The position numbers and the translations under genes are program-made. From Euglena gracilis (Eukaryota; Euglenida; Euglenophyceae; Euglenales): a stretch of 64,000 nucleotides of DNA. The stretch lies in NCBI GenBank assembly GCA_039621445.1, contig CP154954.1, forward strand, positions 47,409,847 to 47,473,846, written 5' to 3'. A model generated the notes under the pieces. The model was not told where the DNA came from. It did no database searches and saw nothing but the letters and a program-made list of their open reading frames with translations. Below, one piece after another: positions 9,301 through 17,929 of the stretch (its first letter is position 1; every line of letters begins with the position of its first letter).

Positions 9301-10413
9301 ATGATTCACCGTCTGCGCATCAACAACTCCACCGAGTTCCTCCCCTCCCGGGGGGGCACGGTCCCCGACGACAAGGGAAAGGTGCAAATCGCCGGAAACT
9401 ATTTTTATCCGGTGGGTGACAGCATGGTCACCCCGCCCGAGCCCCAGGCCTACAAGGACGTGAGCTCGGACCGCCGGGAGGGGCTGTCCAGCTTCTTCGC
9501 GTTCGGGAAGCGCTCCGCGGAGCGCGGGGCCTTCCAGCAGGCCCACATGACCCCGAGCGGGGAGCCCGGGGTGCTGAACCTGGCGCTGATGAACAACCAG
9601 GGGGTCCCCATCGCCGGGGCCCCCTTCAAGTGGGGCAACCGGCGCATGCGCACCGATGCCAAGGGCATGTTCAAGTACGTGGACCGGGACTACTTCCAAA
9701 CGGCCATCTCCCTCGAAAACGAGCGCGTGTCCTACGTGACCCAGATGATTTCGCTGGTGATCGGCATGCCGGCCGAGAACGTGATCAACCTGTTCGGATG
9801 GGACTTCTACGAGGCGCTGGCCGGGGACGCGGACCCCTACCCCGTGGGGGAGAACGCCCGGAAGGCGGTGGACCTGTACGCGAGCTACCTCAGCACGGCC
9901 GGGATCACCGAGGACGTGGCCCGGCGCAAACTGCAACTCTTCAGCCGCTACGCGGACGCGGAGTGCTCCCCCGAGATCATCAGCAACTTCGGCGACAACG
10001 ACCCCGAGTGGAGCCGGTCCTTCAACAAGCTCGCCCTGCTCATCGAGTACCAGCCCACCGCCATCCTGTTTGACCACGGATCCCTGGATCCCCTCGACGC
10101 CGCGGGGGTGATCCACGGCGACAAGGGGGCCCACAACGTGGGCCCGTTGTCCGAGGACGCCCAAAACATACAGACCGCCGCCCGTGTAAAACCCATGTCC
10201 CAGAGCTTCGCGGACTCCAACCGACCGGGCACGAACATGCGGACCCGGAGCAAGGCGGCGGAGGCGGCAATGGCAGCAGAGGCCGCCATGGCGGCTCAAA
10301 AACAGGCCGAGATACAACAACAACAGGCCATAGCACAACAACAGGCAATGGCACAACAACAGGCACAGGTATACACCCAACAAAATGCCTTAGCCCTCAT
10401 GCCGAACGTGTAA
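9301..10413 (+). CDS. 370-residue protein with Ala/Gln-rich tail
   Basis: Starts MIHRLRINNS. Residues 1-285 look globular and mixed alpha/beta (for example VIGMPAENVINLFGWDFYEA). Residues 305-360 form a low-complexity Ala/Met/Gln tail built from repeated CAA-CAA-CAG codons, which differ slightly between the copies (IQQQQAIAQ versus MQQQQAMAQ). It is one of the best preserved frames in the array, open in both copies. No family recognised; a minor capsid or internal virion protein is likely from position. Confidence 0.6.
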   Translation: MIHRLRINNSTEFLPSRGGTVPDDKGKVQIAGNYFYPVGDSMVTPPEPQAYKDVSSDRREGLSSFFAFGKRSAERGAFQQAHMTPSGEPGVLNLALMNNQGVPIAGAPFKWGNRRMRTDAKGMFKYVDRDYFQTAISLENERVSYVTQMISLVIGMPAENVINLFGWDFYEALAGDADPYPVGENARKAVDLYASYLSTAGITEDVARRKLQLFSRYADAECSPEIISNFGDNDPEWSRSFNKLALLIEYQPTAILFDHGSLDPLDAAGVIHGDKGAHNVGPLSEDAQNIQTAARVKPMSQSFADSNRPGTNMRTRSKAAEAAMAAEAAMAAQKQAEIQQQQAIAQQQAMAQQQAQVYTQQNALALMPNV

Positions 10414-10423
10414 CAACACGACG

Positions 10424-10431
10424 TTGGATCC
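10424..10431 (+). promoter_or_regulatory. TTGGATCC element
   Basis: ACGTTGGATCC, 14 nt before the ATG at 10,438, the shortest spacing in the set. Confidence 0.65.
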
Positions 10432-10437
10432 CTCGCC

Positions 10438-11019
10438 ATGAAGTTCTCCGCCATGTGGGTGAACGACCCTGCCACCAAGACGAAGCCCATGTCGTCCTTC
10501 CGGCTGAACCTCCGCGACTCCCTGCAGCCCGCGGGCGTCCTCGCGGACGGGGGGCTCGTGGGGCAGAGTCTTCACCTCGACCAGGTGCACGTCCAGTTCC
10601 GGCCCTCGGTCGACATCCAGCCCGCCGAGTTCGCCCCGGGGGACTCCGCGGACCGCAACTGGCGGGCGGAGACCTGCGCGCTGTACGTGCGCACGGATCC
10701 CGGGATGCGCTGCGTCCTCTACTCCAGCCCCGCGCTCGGCGACGGGGGGGTGCACCGCAGCCTCGTGTACAGCACCGCCCTGTTCTGCACGCCGGCCCTC
10801 AGCGGGAGCGAGGACTACTGGTGTCGCACCTACCGCCCCGACCTGCCCGTGGCCACGGACCTCCTGGCCGGGGGCGACCCCGAACTGGGCATCCACCTGT
10901 TCTGGCCGCTGCTGCAGGGGGGTTCCTCCGTCACCAACAGCCCCACCAACAATTGGTACGTCCCGGACTACCGCATCCTGCGGGTGCTCTGCGACTTCAG
11001 TCTGCGACCTCTCGCCTGA
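10438..11019 (+). CDS. 193-residue beta-rich protein, candidate penton/minor capsid
   Basis: Starts MKFSAMWVND. Alternating hydrophobic and polar residues throughout, few charged helices, and a hydrophobic C-terminal strand (YRILRVLCDFSLRPLA) suggest a single beta-sandwich. With a DJR capsid gene and fibre genes beside it, the natural guess is the pentameric vertex (penton) protein that carries the fibres. The second copy has two extra residues (LR) and several substitutions. No sequence motif proves this assignment. Confidence 0.5.
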   Translation: MKFSAMWVNDPATKTKPMSSFRLNLRDSLQPAGVLADGGLVGQSLHLDQVHVQFRPSVDIQPAEFAPGDSADRNWRAETCALYVRTDPGMRCVLYSSPALGDGGVHRSLVYSTALFCTPALSGSEDYWCRTYRPDLPVATDLLAGGDPELGIHLFWPLLQGGSSVTNSPTNNWYVPDYRILRVLCDFSLRPLA

Positions 11020-11023
11020 GTTG

Positions 11024-11030
11024 TTGGATC
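11024..11030 (+). promoter_or_regulatory. TTGGATC(T)n element
   Basis: TTGGATC followed by a long T/G tract; 31 nt before the fibre ATG, the longest spacing in the set apart from 12,918. Confidence 0.6.
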
Positions 11031-11054
11031 TTTTTTTTTGTTTTGTTTTGGCAT

Positions 11055-11771
11055 ATGGCGGACTACAACCGGGACCCATTGTCGGCGGTGTTCACCGCGG
11101 ATCTGCTGCAACGGCTGCGCGTCCTGGCGAGCGGCGGCACAACGGGGGGCGGTACCGTGGACCTGGGTCCGGTGAACGCGACCGTCGCGACCCTGCAAAC
11201 CCAGGTGAATCAGTTTGCCACCCAGCAGAGCCAACTCAGCACCCAACTCGGTCAGCTCAGCAGCCAGGTCAGCCAACTTTCCAGCCAGGTGGGTCAGCTC
11301 AGCAGCGGTAGCAGCAACCACCCGCCCGCCAACACCGTGAAGGGGTGGATCCTGGGGGCGGGCCTGACGCGGCCCGTGGCCGTGCTCAGCAGCTCGGCCA
11401 CCATGGACGCCACCGCGTGGCAGAGCTGGATCATGCTCAACGGGGACCGGGGCACCCTGACCCTCGGGGCGCCCACGTCGGGCGGGACCACCATGGCCCT
11501 CGCCAACTTCTGGACGGACCGCGTGCCGAACCAGTTCCCCTTCGCCCCCGCCAACTGGGGCAACGACGCCGCGCCCAGCGGGGCGTGGACGCTGATCTGC
11601 AACATCGGGGGCAGCGCCTGGAACATCGCCCTGCCGGCGGGGACCTCGGGCAAGAACTCCGCGGGGAGCTACATCGGCGGCGCGCAGACGGATTCCCTCG
11701 CCCCGGGGAAAATGGCCTTCGCCATGTGCTGGGCCAAGGACATGCCCGGTTTCTTCTACTGGGCGTTTTAA
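11055..11771 (+). CDS. Fibre-like protein 1 with heptad coiled-coil stalk
   Basis: 238 residues. After a short N-terminus, residues 45-84 form a regular heptad series (QSQLSTQLGQLSSQVSQL) typical of a trimeric coiled coil. A Ser/Pro hinge near 85-94 follows, and then a Gly/Trp-rich beta-type head to the C-terminus. This is the architecture of viral and phage receptor-binding fibres. Compared with the second copy, six of the eight amino-acid changes fall in residues 63-93 (stalk and hinge). The fibre 2 ORF starts four bases after its stop. Confidence 0.65.
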   Translation: MADYNRDPLSAVFTADLLQRLRVLASGGTTGGGTVDLGPVNATVATLQTQVNQFATQQSQLSTQLGQLSSQVSQLSSQVGQLSSGSSNHPPANTVKGWILGAGLTRPVAVLSSSATMDATAWQSWIMLNGDRGTLTLGAPTSGGTTMALANFWTDRVPNQFPFAPANWGNDAAPSGAWTLICNIGGSAWNIALPAGTSGKNSAGSYIGGAQTDSLAPGKMAFAMCWAKDMPGFFYWAF

Positions 11772-11785
11772 AAAAATGTACGGCG

Positions 11786-11791
11786 TTGGAT
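11786..11791 (+). promoter_or_regulatory. CGTTGGATAC element
   Basis: Lies 26 nt before the ATG at 11,812 but after an upstream in-frame ATG at 11,776, so it argues for the downstream start. Confidence 0.55.
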
Positions 11792-11811
11792 ACTTCGTGG
11801 ACACGGCGGCC

Positions 11812-12714
11812 ATGGACGAGGTGCGGCGGCAGATTGCGCAGTTGCAGACGTCGGTCACCAGCCTCAGCACGTCGGGGACGGCGCCCCTGGCGGTGGACCT
11901 CTCGGCCTACGCCACGACCGCGGCCGTCACCGCGCGGCTGGCGGACTACCTCACGGCGGCCGCCGCCGCGGCCACCTACGCCACCAAATCCGCCCTGGAG
12001 GCGCTGTCGGGCACCGTGACCACGGTGAGCAACAGTCTGGGCGGTTTTCTGACCAAAACGGAGGCGGCGGCCACCTACGCCACCAAGACCGCCCTGGAGG
12101 CATTGTCGGGAACGGTCAGCAATGCACTGGGAAATTTCCTGACCAAAGCGGATGCCACATCCACCTACGCCACGCAGACCGCCCTGAAGGCGCTCTCGGA
12201 CACCGTGGCGTCCCTGCCCGCCAACCAGGCGGGTGGGGGGCGCGAAATCCGCATGGCCTACGGCGTCAATTCCGGTCAGGGTGGATTCGGTGTGCACTGG
12301 CGGTTGTTGGAAAACGGCACGGGACTCGTCCACGACAACTCGGGGAGTCCAAATTTCTCCAACGGGACGAAATCGAGGCTGATCGTGAACGTCCAATGGA
12401 CGCTCTCGTTCCAACCAACAGGCGACGGATATCGCGCCGCGCTGTTGTACTTCTATCCACAAGACACGACCGCATTGCGGAAGGTGGTGGGCTACGCTTA
12501 CCACTATCATCAACACGACGACGGCAACGGGTCCAGTCTGTCGTCCAACGCTACGTTTCCGTTGGAACCCGGTGGCGGTTTCCACATCGAGTGCCGGGGC
12601 ACACTGATCACCAACGCGGATGCCGCCAACCCGTACGTACCGGAGCTTTCATTCTACGATCCGATGGCCCGGTACCCGGGAACAATCACCATACTGGCCA
12701 TGCCAGAGGTGTAA
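11812..12714 (+). CDS. Fibre-like protein 2 with repeated stalk
   Basis: 300 residues from MDEVRRQIAQ (312 if the ATG at 11,776 is used; the promoter-like element between them favours the shorter form). Residues 1-20 are a short coiled coil. Residues 32-135 carry about three degenerate repeats of roughly 30 residues around the core TYATKSALEALSGTV, a pattern common in phage and giant-virus tail fibres. Residues 145-300 form a beta-rich head with several His and Tyr. It pairs with fibre 1, giving two candidate attachment proteins. Nearly unchanged between copies. Confidence 0.65.
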   Translation: MDEVRRQIAQLQTSVTSLSTSGTAPLAVDLSAYATTAAVTARLADYLTAAAAAATYATKSALEALSGTVTTVSNSLGGFLTKTEAAATYATKTALEALSGTVSNALGNFLTKADATSTYATQTALKALSDTVASLPANQAGGGREIRMAYGVNSGQGGFGVHWRLLENGTGLVHDNSGSPNFSNGTKSRLIVNVQWTLSFQPTGDGYRAALLYFYPQDTTALRKVVGYAYHYHQHDDGNGSSLSSNATFPLEPGGGFHIECRGTLITNADAANPYVPELSFYDPMARYPGTITILAMPEV

Positions 12715-12723
12715 CACAACCCG

Positions 12724-12729
12724 TTGGAT
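12724..12729 (+). promoter_or_regulatory. CCGTTGGATG element overlapping ATG
   Basis: The last two bases of TTGGAT are the first two of the ATG at 12,728, so transcripts from here would be leaderless or use a later start. Confidence 0.45.
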
Positions 12730-13003
12730 GCAACCCCCACCCAACCAACTGGAACACTGGCTGGACGACGCCGCCCAGATGGGCCTGATGCTCTACCGGA
12801 TGCGGATGGACTCCCGGTGGCAGCAGCGCGTGGTGCACGCCCCCCAGTTGCCCCCGTACCGACAAACCCCCCCACCCCCGCCACCACCGCCGCATCCCCC
12901 GCCGCACACCCCGGGTGTTGGATCCTTTTTGTACCGCCCCGCCAACCCACCGCCCTTGGAGCTCGCCACCGTCCGGTACACCCCCCAACCCGACCTCCGG
13001 TGA
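12728..13003 (+). CDS. 91-residue Pro-rich small protein
   Basis: Starts MQPPPNQLEHWLDDAAQM. A short helical N-terminal part with several Met and Arg is followed by a long proline/His tract at residues 49-65. In the second copy two single-base insertions (one beside the ATG, one in an A/C run) destroy the frame, so it is either dispensable or the difference is a sequencing error. No function inferred. Confidence 0.4.
   Translation: MQPPPNQLEHWLDDAAQMGLMLYRMRMDSRWQQRVVHAPQLPPYRQTPPPPPPPPHPPPHTPGVGSFLYRPANPPPLELATVRYTPQPDLR
12918..12925 (+). promoter_or_regulatory. TTGGATCCTTTTT element
   Basis: Sits inside the preceding small ORF, 89 nt before the ATG at 13,007, giving a longer leader than usual. 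Confidence 0.5.
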
Positions 13004-13006
13004 ATC

Positions 13007-13339
13007 ATGTCGATGTCCGCCGCGTTCAACCCCGAAATGATCCCGCTCGGCGACCCCGCGGGCGCCGCGGCCACCCGGCCGGGCGGGTGGATCGTCCGCA
13101 TGGCCGACGAGGCGGCCTACCTGACCATCATGCTGTACATCTCGGACGCCACCAACTTCACCAGCTTCTTCTACCCCGTGCCGCTGATGATGGCCCGGGA
13201 CCCGGTGATCGTCCAGTGCCTGCGGTACGGGATGCAGTTCGCCACGCTGAAGGAGATCCAGCACTGGCTGGAGGCCGTGGGCATCCCCACCCGGCTGTTC
13301 GGTCACTACCTGGCCGGCATCACCGAGCGCGTCCTCTGA
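13007..13339 (+). CDS. 110-residue protein with central hydrophobic region
   Basis: Starts MSMSAAFNPEM just after the stop of the previous ORF. Residues 36-65 are hydrophobic and aromatic (YLTIMLYISDATNFTSFFYPV), followed by a helical C-terminus. Fully conserved in the second copy. No family recognised; a small structural protein is likely from its place in the block. Confidence 0.55.
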   Translation: MSMSAAFNPEMIPLGDPAGAAATRPGGWIVRMADEAAYLTIMLYISDATNFTSFFYPVPLMMARDPVIVQCLRYGMQFATLKEIQHWLEAVGIPTRLFGHYLAGITERVL

Positions 13340-13350
13340 CCGCCACCGCC

Positions 13351-13358
13351 GTAGGATA
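13351..13358 (+). promoter_or_regulatory. CCGTAGGATAC variant element
   Basis: Divergent form (TAGGAT for TTGGAT) preceded by CCACCGCC, directly before the ATG at 13,364. Confidence 0.5.
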
Positions 13359-13363
13359 CTACG

Positions 13364-13720
13364 ATGGACGTCGACGGACCCGCGGTCCGCAGTGAGCGAT
13401 TCAAGCCCTACGACGCGACCACCATCCCGTGGAAGCGCCGGGCCAACATCGGCAACTGGACCGGCGCCCGCCGGCCCCGGTACCCCGTGGTGTGGCGGCC
13501 GTACACCAACAACCCGCACCGTCACATCATCGGGGACCGATCGGTCATCACCCGCATGCACCACACCGGCTATGCCAAGGATGTCATCGGGTCGTTCAAC
13601 CGGAGCGCGACGCCCCTTCTCCCGCTGTCCGCCCGCTCCGCGTTCGACGGTGCGCCCAACGTCCTTCGGAGCGTCCCCGCCCTCGGGGGACGACGCCATT
13701 GGTTCTTCGACGAGACCTGA
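13364..13720 (+). CDS. 118-residue basic protein, last gene of rightward block
   Basis: Starts MDVDGPAVRS. Arg/His/Trp-rich with no acidic stretch after residue 20 and no membrane segment. Identical length in both copies. Composition would suit a nucleic-acid or capsid-interior protein. Not recognised. Confidence 0.55.
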   Translation: MDVDGPAVRSERFKPYDATTIPWKRRANIGNWTGARRPRYPVVWRPYTNNPHRHIIGDRSVITRMHHTGYAKDVIGSFNRSATPLLPLSARSAFDGAPNVLRSVPALGGRRHWFFDET

Positions 13721-14126
13721 TGCGCACCACCCCTGGCATCTGACCCGCGCGTGCTGGTTCCACGTCCGCAACTGGCTTCGCCGGATGTAGTGGATCCGCG
13801 GCACCTACGTCGAACCCTTCCTGTACCGTCACAGCCAACGCTTCGCCCCGCCGCTTCCCTGACCCGCTCCGCTGCGTCGCTGTACACTCCGCCCCCGCTC
13901 CCCGGACACTCGAGACTGAACCGCCGCCCGTTGGGCACTGAGAGATTCCCCGCCGTTGCTTCGTGCCTCGTCTCTTCGTGTTAATGGAAGGATGGATGGG
14001 TCACAATGGTTTTTAGAGGGGTTTGGGATGGAATTGGGATTGGGATGTCGGGGGAATAATATACAAACAAAAAAAAATCAATTTCGCCGTTCTCGCACAG
14101 ATCTCTTGCGACCAACCCGCCACAGC
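13721..14126 (+). other. Gap between late block and replication gene
   Basis: About 260 bp of GC-rich sequence with no convincing ORF. A short frame (HVRNWLRRM) is stopped in this copy but open in the second (ending FAPPLP), so a small gene or gene end may lie here. It is followed by an abruptly AT-richer stretch with G-rich GGGATTGGGAT repeats and the promoter-like sequence at 14,055. Confidence 0.5.
14055..14065 (+). promoter_or_regulatory. TATA-like/A-rich promoter of replication gene
   Basis: AATAATATACA followed by a run of As, about 62 nt before the ATG at 14,127. It is the only AT-rich stretch of its kind in the viral unit and lacks the TTGGATCC element, consistent with a separate (early) promoter class. 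Conserved at 35,400-35,410. Confidence 0.5.
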
Positions 14127-15717
14127 ATGCAACTCATCAAGCGGAACCGCGACAGCCAGCAGTACCGCGTGGGCGACCTGCGCCTCGGTGCGGGCTCCCA
14201 GCTGGTGCAGTTCAGCGTCATGGTCCGCAACGCGCCCTCCGACCCGGCGTCGACCACCTCGTGGCGCACGTTCCGGGCCGTGGTGGACGTACCCCCGGGC
14301 AGCCCCAACGAGCAGGAGCGGGTGGAGGAGATCATCCGCACCGAGCTCAAAACCAACTTCGCCGCCTTCGGGATGTACGCCCGCGACAACCTCCCCGACC
14401 TCTACTGCGACCCCGCCACCCAGGAGCCCGTGGCGGTGTGGAACGGCTCGCAGCAGGTGCTCACCAACGAGGACGTCTTCCGCATCCTCGCCCGCGGCTC
14501 CGACGCCGACCGGGACACCATCCTGCGGCGCCAGAAGGACTACTTCTCCCGGCGCAAGTGCTTCGGCTACCTCGACGACATCCGCCCCAAGCACCGCTCC
14601 TTCCGCTACCACATCCAGGGGGTGGACGTGCCGACGCTGATGCGCCTCATCCCCGACGAGATCGCGGCCCACGAGTGCAACCGCATGTGCGCCTACGACA
14701 TGCTGCGGGAGCGCAACCCCCCCTCGGAGCGCGGCCGTGCAATGCCCAATCGGATGTTCGAGCCCGCTGTGGTCAACGAGTGGCTGAACGCCAACGGCCA
14801 CGCCGTGGGGACACTCACCGACGGACTCTCCCCCGCGGACATCCAGGCGCACGCCGAGGCCTTCCGCTACGGCCACGCCGCCCTCGACATCACGCGCGGC
14901 ATCATCCTCCTGCACATCCCGGAGAAGCCCCGCAAGGACTTCCGCACCGTCGCCTACACCGTCGTGGGCGATCACGTCATCCCCTTCACGGACAAGGATG
15001 TGATCAAAAGCATCATGCACGGCCGCCCACCGCCTCGGACGGCGTCGCTTCACCGGCTACCACATGATGGACGGACCAGCGGGGACTCCACAACGGACAC
15101 GAGACGGAGACCACCCCCAACCGCCGCAAGCGCATGCGTCCCTGGACCGCGTCCTGCACCCGGACACCACCCCGGCCTCACAGCGGGACGCGGAGGCAGT
15201 CGCCGGACCCGACGCCCCCATCGACTGGGAGGTGGACGAGCGCGAGGACGACTTCGAGGACGTGCAGTCGGTCCGGTCGGGCGTCGACCGCGTGGGCAAC
15301 GCCAACAAAAAGACGACGCCCCAGTACCCCCTCGTGACGGACACCGACCGCTTCCACTTCTTCACCAAGGCTGACGACCAAGCCCTCGTCCGCGCCAAGC
15401 TCCGCCCCGACTACCAGGAGGGCCCCCACGCCCACCTGGTCCATTTCTACATCTGCACCGATGAGCCCGACGTCGAGTTCCTCTACCACTACTGCACCCG
15501 CATCCTCGCTTGGGACCCCACCACCGCCGCGCGCAGCTTCAACGGCCAATGCAAACAGCTCCGCATCAAGAACGTCATCTGGGTGGCCATCCCGGACATC
15601 CACCAACTCCTCAAGCTGCACACCCTCCTCTACCCCAAGGAGCCCTTCCGCCCCGTGGGCATCGCCTCTTACGCCTGGCGCATGTTGTACAAGGAGCTGT
15701 CGCGGATCGCGCTTCGG
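14127..15717 (+). pseudogene. Truncated N-terminal part of viral PolB-helicase gene
   Basis: Starts MQLIKRNRDS like the gene at 35,472. The first 300 codons carry the viral PolB N-terminal region (for example the segment HECNRMCAYDML and GHAALDITRGIILLHIP). A 2-bp loss near 15,018 and a 1-bp gain near 15,083 shift the frame; the distal part (IDWEVDEREDDFEDVQSV onward) is open. Homology stops at 15,717, equivalent to 37,065 in the second copy, so the polymerase palm and the whole helicase are missing. The break falls exactly against the 22-bp repeat array. Confidence 0.75.
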
Positions 15718-15726
15718 AATTCTCAG

Positions 15727-15880
15727 CATTACGGTGTGTAATTCTGAGCATTACGGGGTGTAATGCTCAGCATTACGGGGTGTAATGCTCAGCATTACGG
15801 GGTGTAATGCTCAGCATTACGGGGTGTAATGCTCAGCATTACGGGGTGTAATGCTCAGCATTACGGGGTGTAATGCTCAG
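15727..15880. repeat. 22-bp palindromic tandem repeat, 7 units plus partial
   Basis: Units begin CATTACGGGGTGTAATG and continue CTCAG, at 15,727, 15,749, 15,771, 15,793, 15,815, 15,837 and 15,859, with a partial unit at 15,881. Each unit contains a perfect 6-bp inverted repeat (CATTAC...GTAATG) around a GGGGT loop. The first unit is slightly diverged. The array starts ten bases after the truncation point of the viral polymerase gene. Confidence 0.9.
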
Positions 15881-15910
15881 CATTACGCATCTGTGAATTC
15901 AATCACTGAG

Positions 15911-16387
15911 ATGCTTGAAACGCAGCAACAAGTACAGGGGTGGGTGGATGTGAACTTGTGGATGATATGGCAAAGTATGTTTTGTTTTTGTTTTTATATT
16001 TATTTTTCCATTTTTTTCTCCTTGCAGTTACTACAGCAGAAGCAGCTGCCCCACCACTTGCCCCATCAATTCCATCTGTGACTGGTGTGAATTTTTTGTA
16101 AAAAGCAGGAAAAATGTTTCTTCTCACAGCACTGAATGGAAGAAACAATCCACAGCCCTCATCCTCGAATGCACAAGCTCCTGCTCCTCCTACAGGTGTA
16201 TTTCATTTTCAGAATAATTTATTTGTTTTTCATTCTCACAGCACTGAACCCTGGCCATGTTGTGCCGATTCAAATTCCTCAACACATTTCCCAAGGAGTC
16301 CAAGTCACTCCACAATCAAACAAAAAAGAAGTATGCCATGGCTGGAGAAGGTCTGAAAGATTGATGGCCAAGAGGCAGAGACTTTAA
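15911..16387 (+). CDS. 3' end of a spliced cellular gene (four exons)
   Basis: Exons 15,911-15,974 (5' limit uncertain), 16,028-16,084, 16,130-16,195 and 16,242-16,387 are joined by introns of 53, 45 and 46 nt with GT...AG ends and T-rich 3' sites. All junctions are phase 1, and the reading frame runs through to a TAA at 16,385. The product is Pro/Gln/Ala-rich in the middle and ends in a basic stretch (GWRRSERLMAKRQRL). Exons 3 and 4 both begin CACTGAA after the same TTCTCACAG, suggesting exon duplication. No family recognised; it could belong to a host gene or a retroelement. Confidence 0.6.
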
Positions 16388-16482
16388 ACGTTGACAAACA
16401 TTTTGGGCTGTGTGGTGACCCACAAACCATTACGTACATTTCTTTTTGTTTTCTTTGCTACAAAAAAAATTCATATGAGTCA
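16388..16482 (+). other. Downstream region of spliced gene
   Basis: AT-rich, with no ORF and no clear AATAAA; nothing further seen. Confidence 0.4.
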
Positions 16483-16800
16483 TTTGACCAAAAGTGTTTT
16501 TTATAAAAAAGCCAGGCCTTTTCTCGAAAAAAAATTTTTCCCCCCCCCCCCCGAAAAAAAAATAAAAATAGAAAAAAATATTTTAAAAATTTTTTTTGAC
16601 CAAAAGTGTTTTTTATAACAAAGCGGGGCATTTTCTCGAAAAAAAATTTTTTTGCCCCCCCCCCCGAAAAAAAATACAAGTCGAAAAAATTTTTTTGAAA
16701 ATTTTTTTTGACCAAAAGTGTTTTTTATGATAAAACGGGACATTTTCTCAAAAAAAAATTTGCCTCCCCCCCTCCCCGAAAATTTTTTTTGACAAAGCAC
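16483..16800. repeat. Three tandem copies of a ~112-bp T/A/C-run repeat
   Basis: Units begin TTTGACCAAAAGTGTTTTTTAT at about 16,483, 16,595 and 16,707 and contain an A run, a T run and a poly-C tract flanked by GAAAAA. A fourth partial unit starts near 16,786. The long homopolymers make this stretch prone to misassembly. Confidence 0.85.
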
Positions 16801-16845
16801 CTGGGTGCCAGGAGCCAAATTTTTTTTTTCAAAAAAGTCGTTACT

Positions 16846-17929
16846 ACCGAGGACGGGAGGGAATTTTTTTTTGAAAACCCCTCACTCGTCGGAAGCAGCC
16901 AATGCGTGCTCCCCCCTCACCTCGCTCACTGCCACCACGCCACGCTCTCTGACCCTCGGTGCTCCCTCGTTCGCTGCCTTCCTTCTTTTTTTGGCTCCTT
17001 GACCCCTTTGCCCTTTACGTCTCGCTCAAGCCACGGAGACGTCGGCCCCCTCCTCCTCCTCGGGAGGGAGGAGGTCTACGCCGACCTGTGGGAGCGCCAC
17101 ACACCCGCCCCCACACAAAACTCTCCTACCCCGGAACGAGGCCGGGGAGCGGGTGGTGGCCTCCCGCACGTTCGTGCGCCGGGGCATGGCCGACGCCGAG
17201 GAGTGGTGCTTCTTCTTCTGCCTCTCCCAGCACCTGACCTGCCGGGACCACGAGGTGGTCGTCCGGGGGGGGCCGGACGGGCCTCCGGGCCTACGTCGCC
17301 CGGGACCTGCCGCAACGGCTGGGACCCGGATTTTACGATTTGACCTTTGTTTCCTGACCTTCTGACGTGACACGCACGCCATCGCCGCCGCCCGGGGCGG
17401 AACGGGGCGCCCACGGCACGCACAACCATTGCCCCCCCGCCCCCGGCGAGGTGGAGTGGTCCCCCCCCGTGGCGCCGTCTACGCGAGCGACCCCGGGTTC
17501 GAACCCCGGTCGGGGACGGGGGTACTCCCAGACCGTCCCATTCAGGGTCGCAAAAAATAAACATAGGCTGTGCTCTGGCGCAACCGTGACGGGCGCGTGA
17601 CAGCCCCGTCTCTTGGACGGATGGTCCACGAATGAATCACCACCGCTCCCCCACCACACGGTGTGTAACGTGCGCCGCGCGCCCCCCCCTCCGCTGGACG
17701 CCGAGTTCGACGACGACGAGGACCCCGACGCCGCCGTACGCGCCCCACCCCCCGCACGCCGCACGCACACCGCACACGAACGGAGAATGGGTGTGTGTTC
17801 CCAAACGGATCATCAGCCGTCCACCCCGCACAGGGGGCAGCCTATCGTGGAACGGTCTGGGGGTTTTTTGTTTTTAATTTTTTTTTTGCCGCAGGCTTTT
17901 CGTCCCGTTTTCCTCCCGCGATGCTCAAT
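16846..17929 (+). other. GC-rich remnant sequence, fragmentary frames
   Basis: Base composition jumps back to viral-like GC richness. Short coding-like fragments occur in changing plus-strand frames: LLGREEVYADLWERHT near 17,060-17,105, FVRRGMADAEEWCFFFCLSQ near 17,170-17,230, and an acidic piece PLDAEFDDDEDPDAAV near 17,690-17,740. None has a usable start or a TTGGATCC element. A 3' splice-like tract (T run then GCCGCAG) occurs at about 17,880-17,895. Probably decayed or badly resolved coding DNA; origin unclear. Confidence 0.4.
17493..17509 (+). other. tRNA T-arm-like / B-box sequence
   Basis: CCGGG-TTCGAAC-CCCGG forms a perfect 5-bp stem with a canonical T-loop and contains the pol III B-box consensus. 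Upstream a 6-of-7 acceptor match exists, but no clean anticodon arm, so this is a tRNA relic or tRNA-like element, not a scored tRNA gene. Confidence 0.35.

Noticed and set aside
15727-15890. CRISPR-like array
   Set aside because: Units are contiguous 22-bp tandem repeats with no variable spacers, and the setting is eukaryotic.
17440-17520. Functional tRNA gene
   Set aside because: Only the T-arm and part of an acceptor stem form; the anticodon loop would have six bases.
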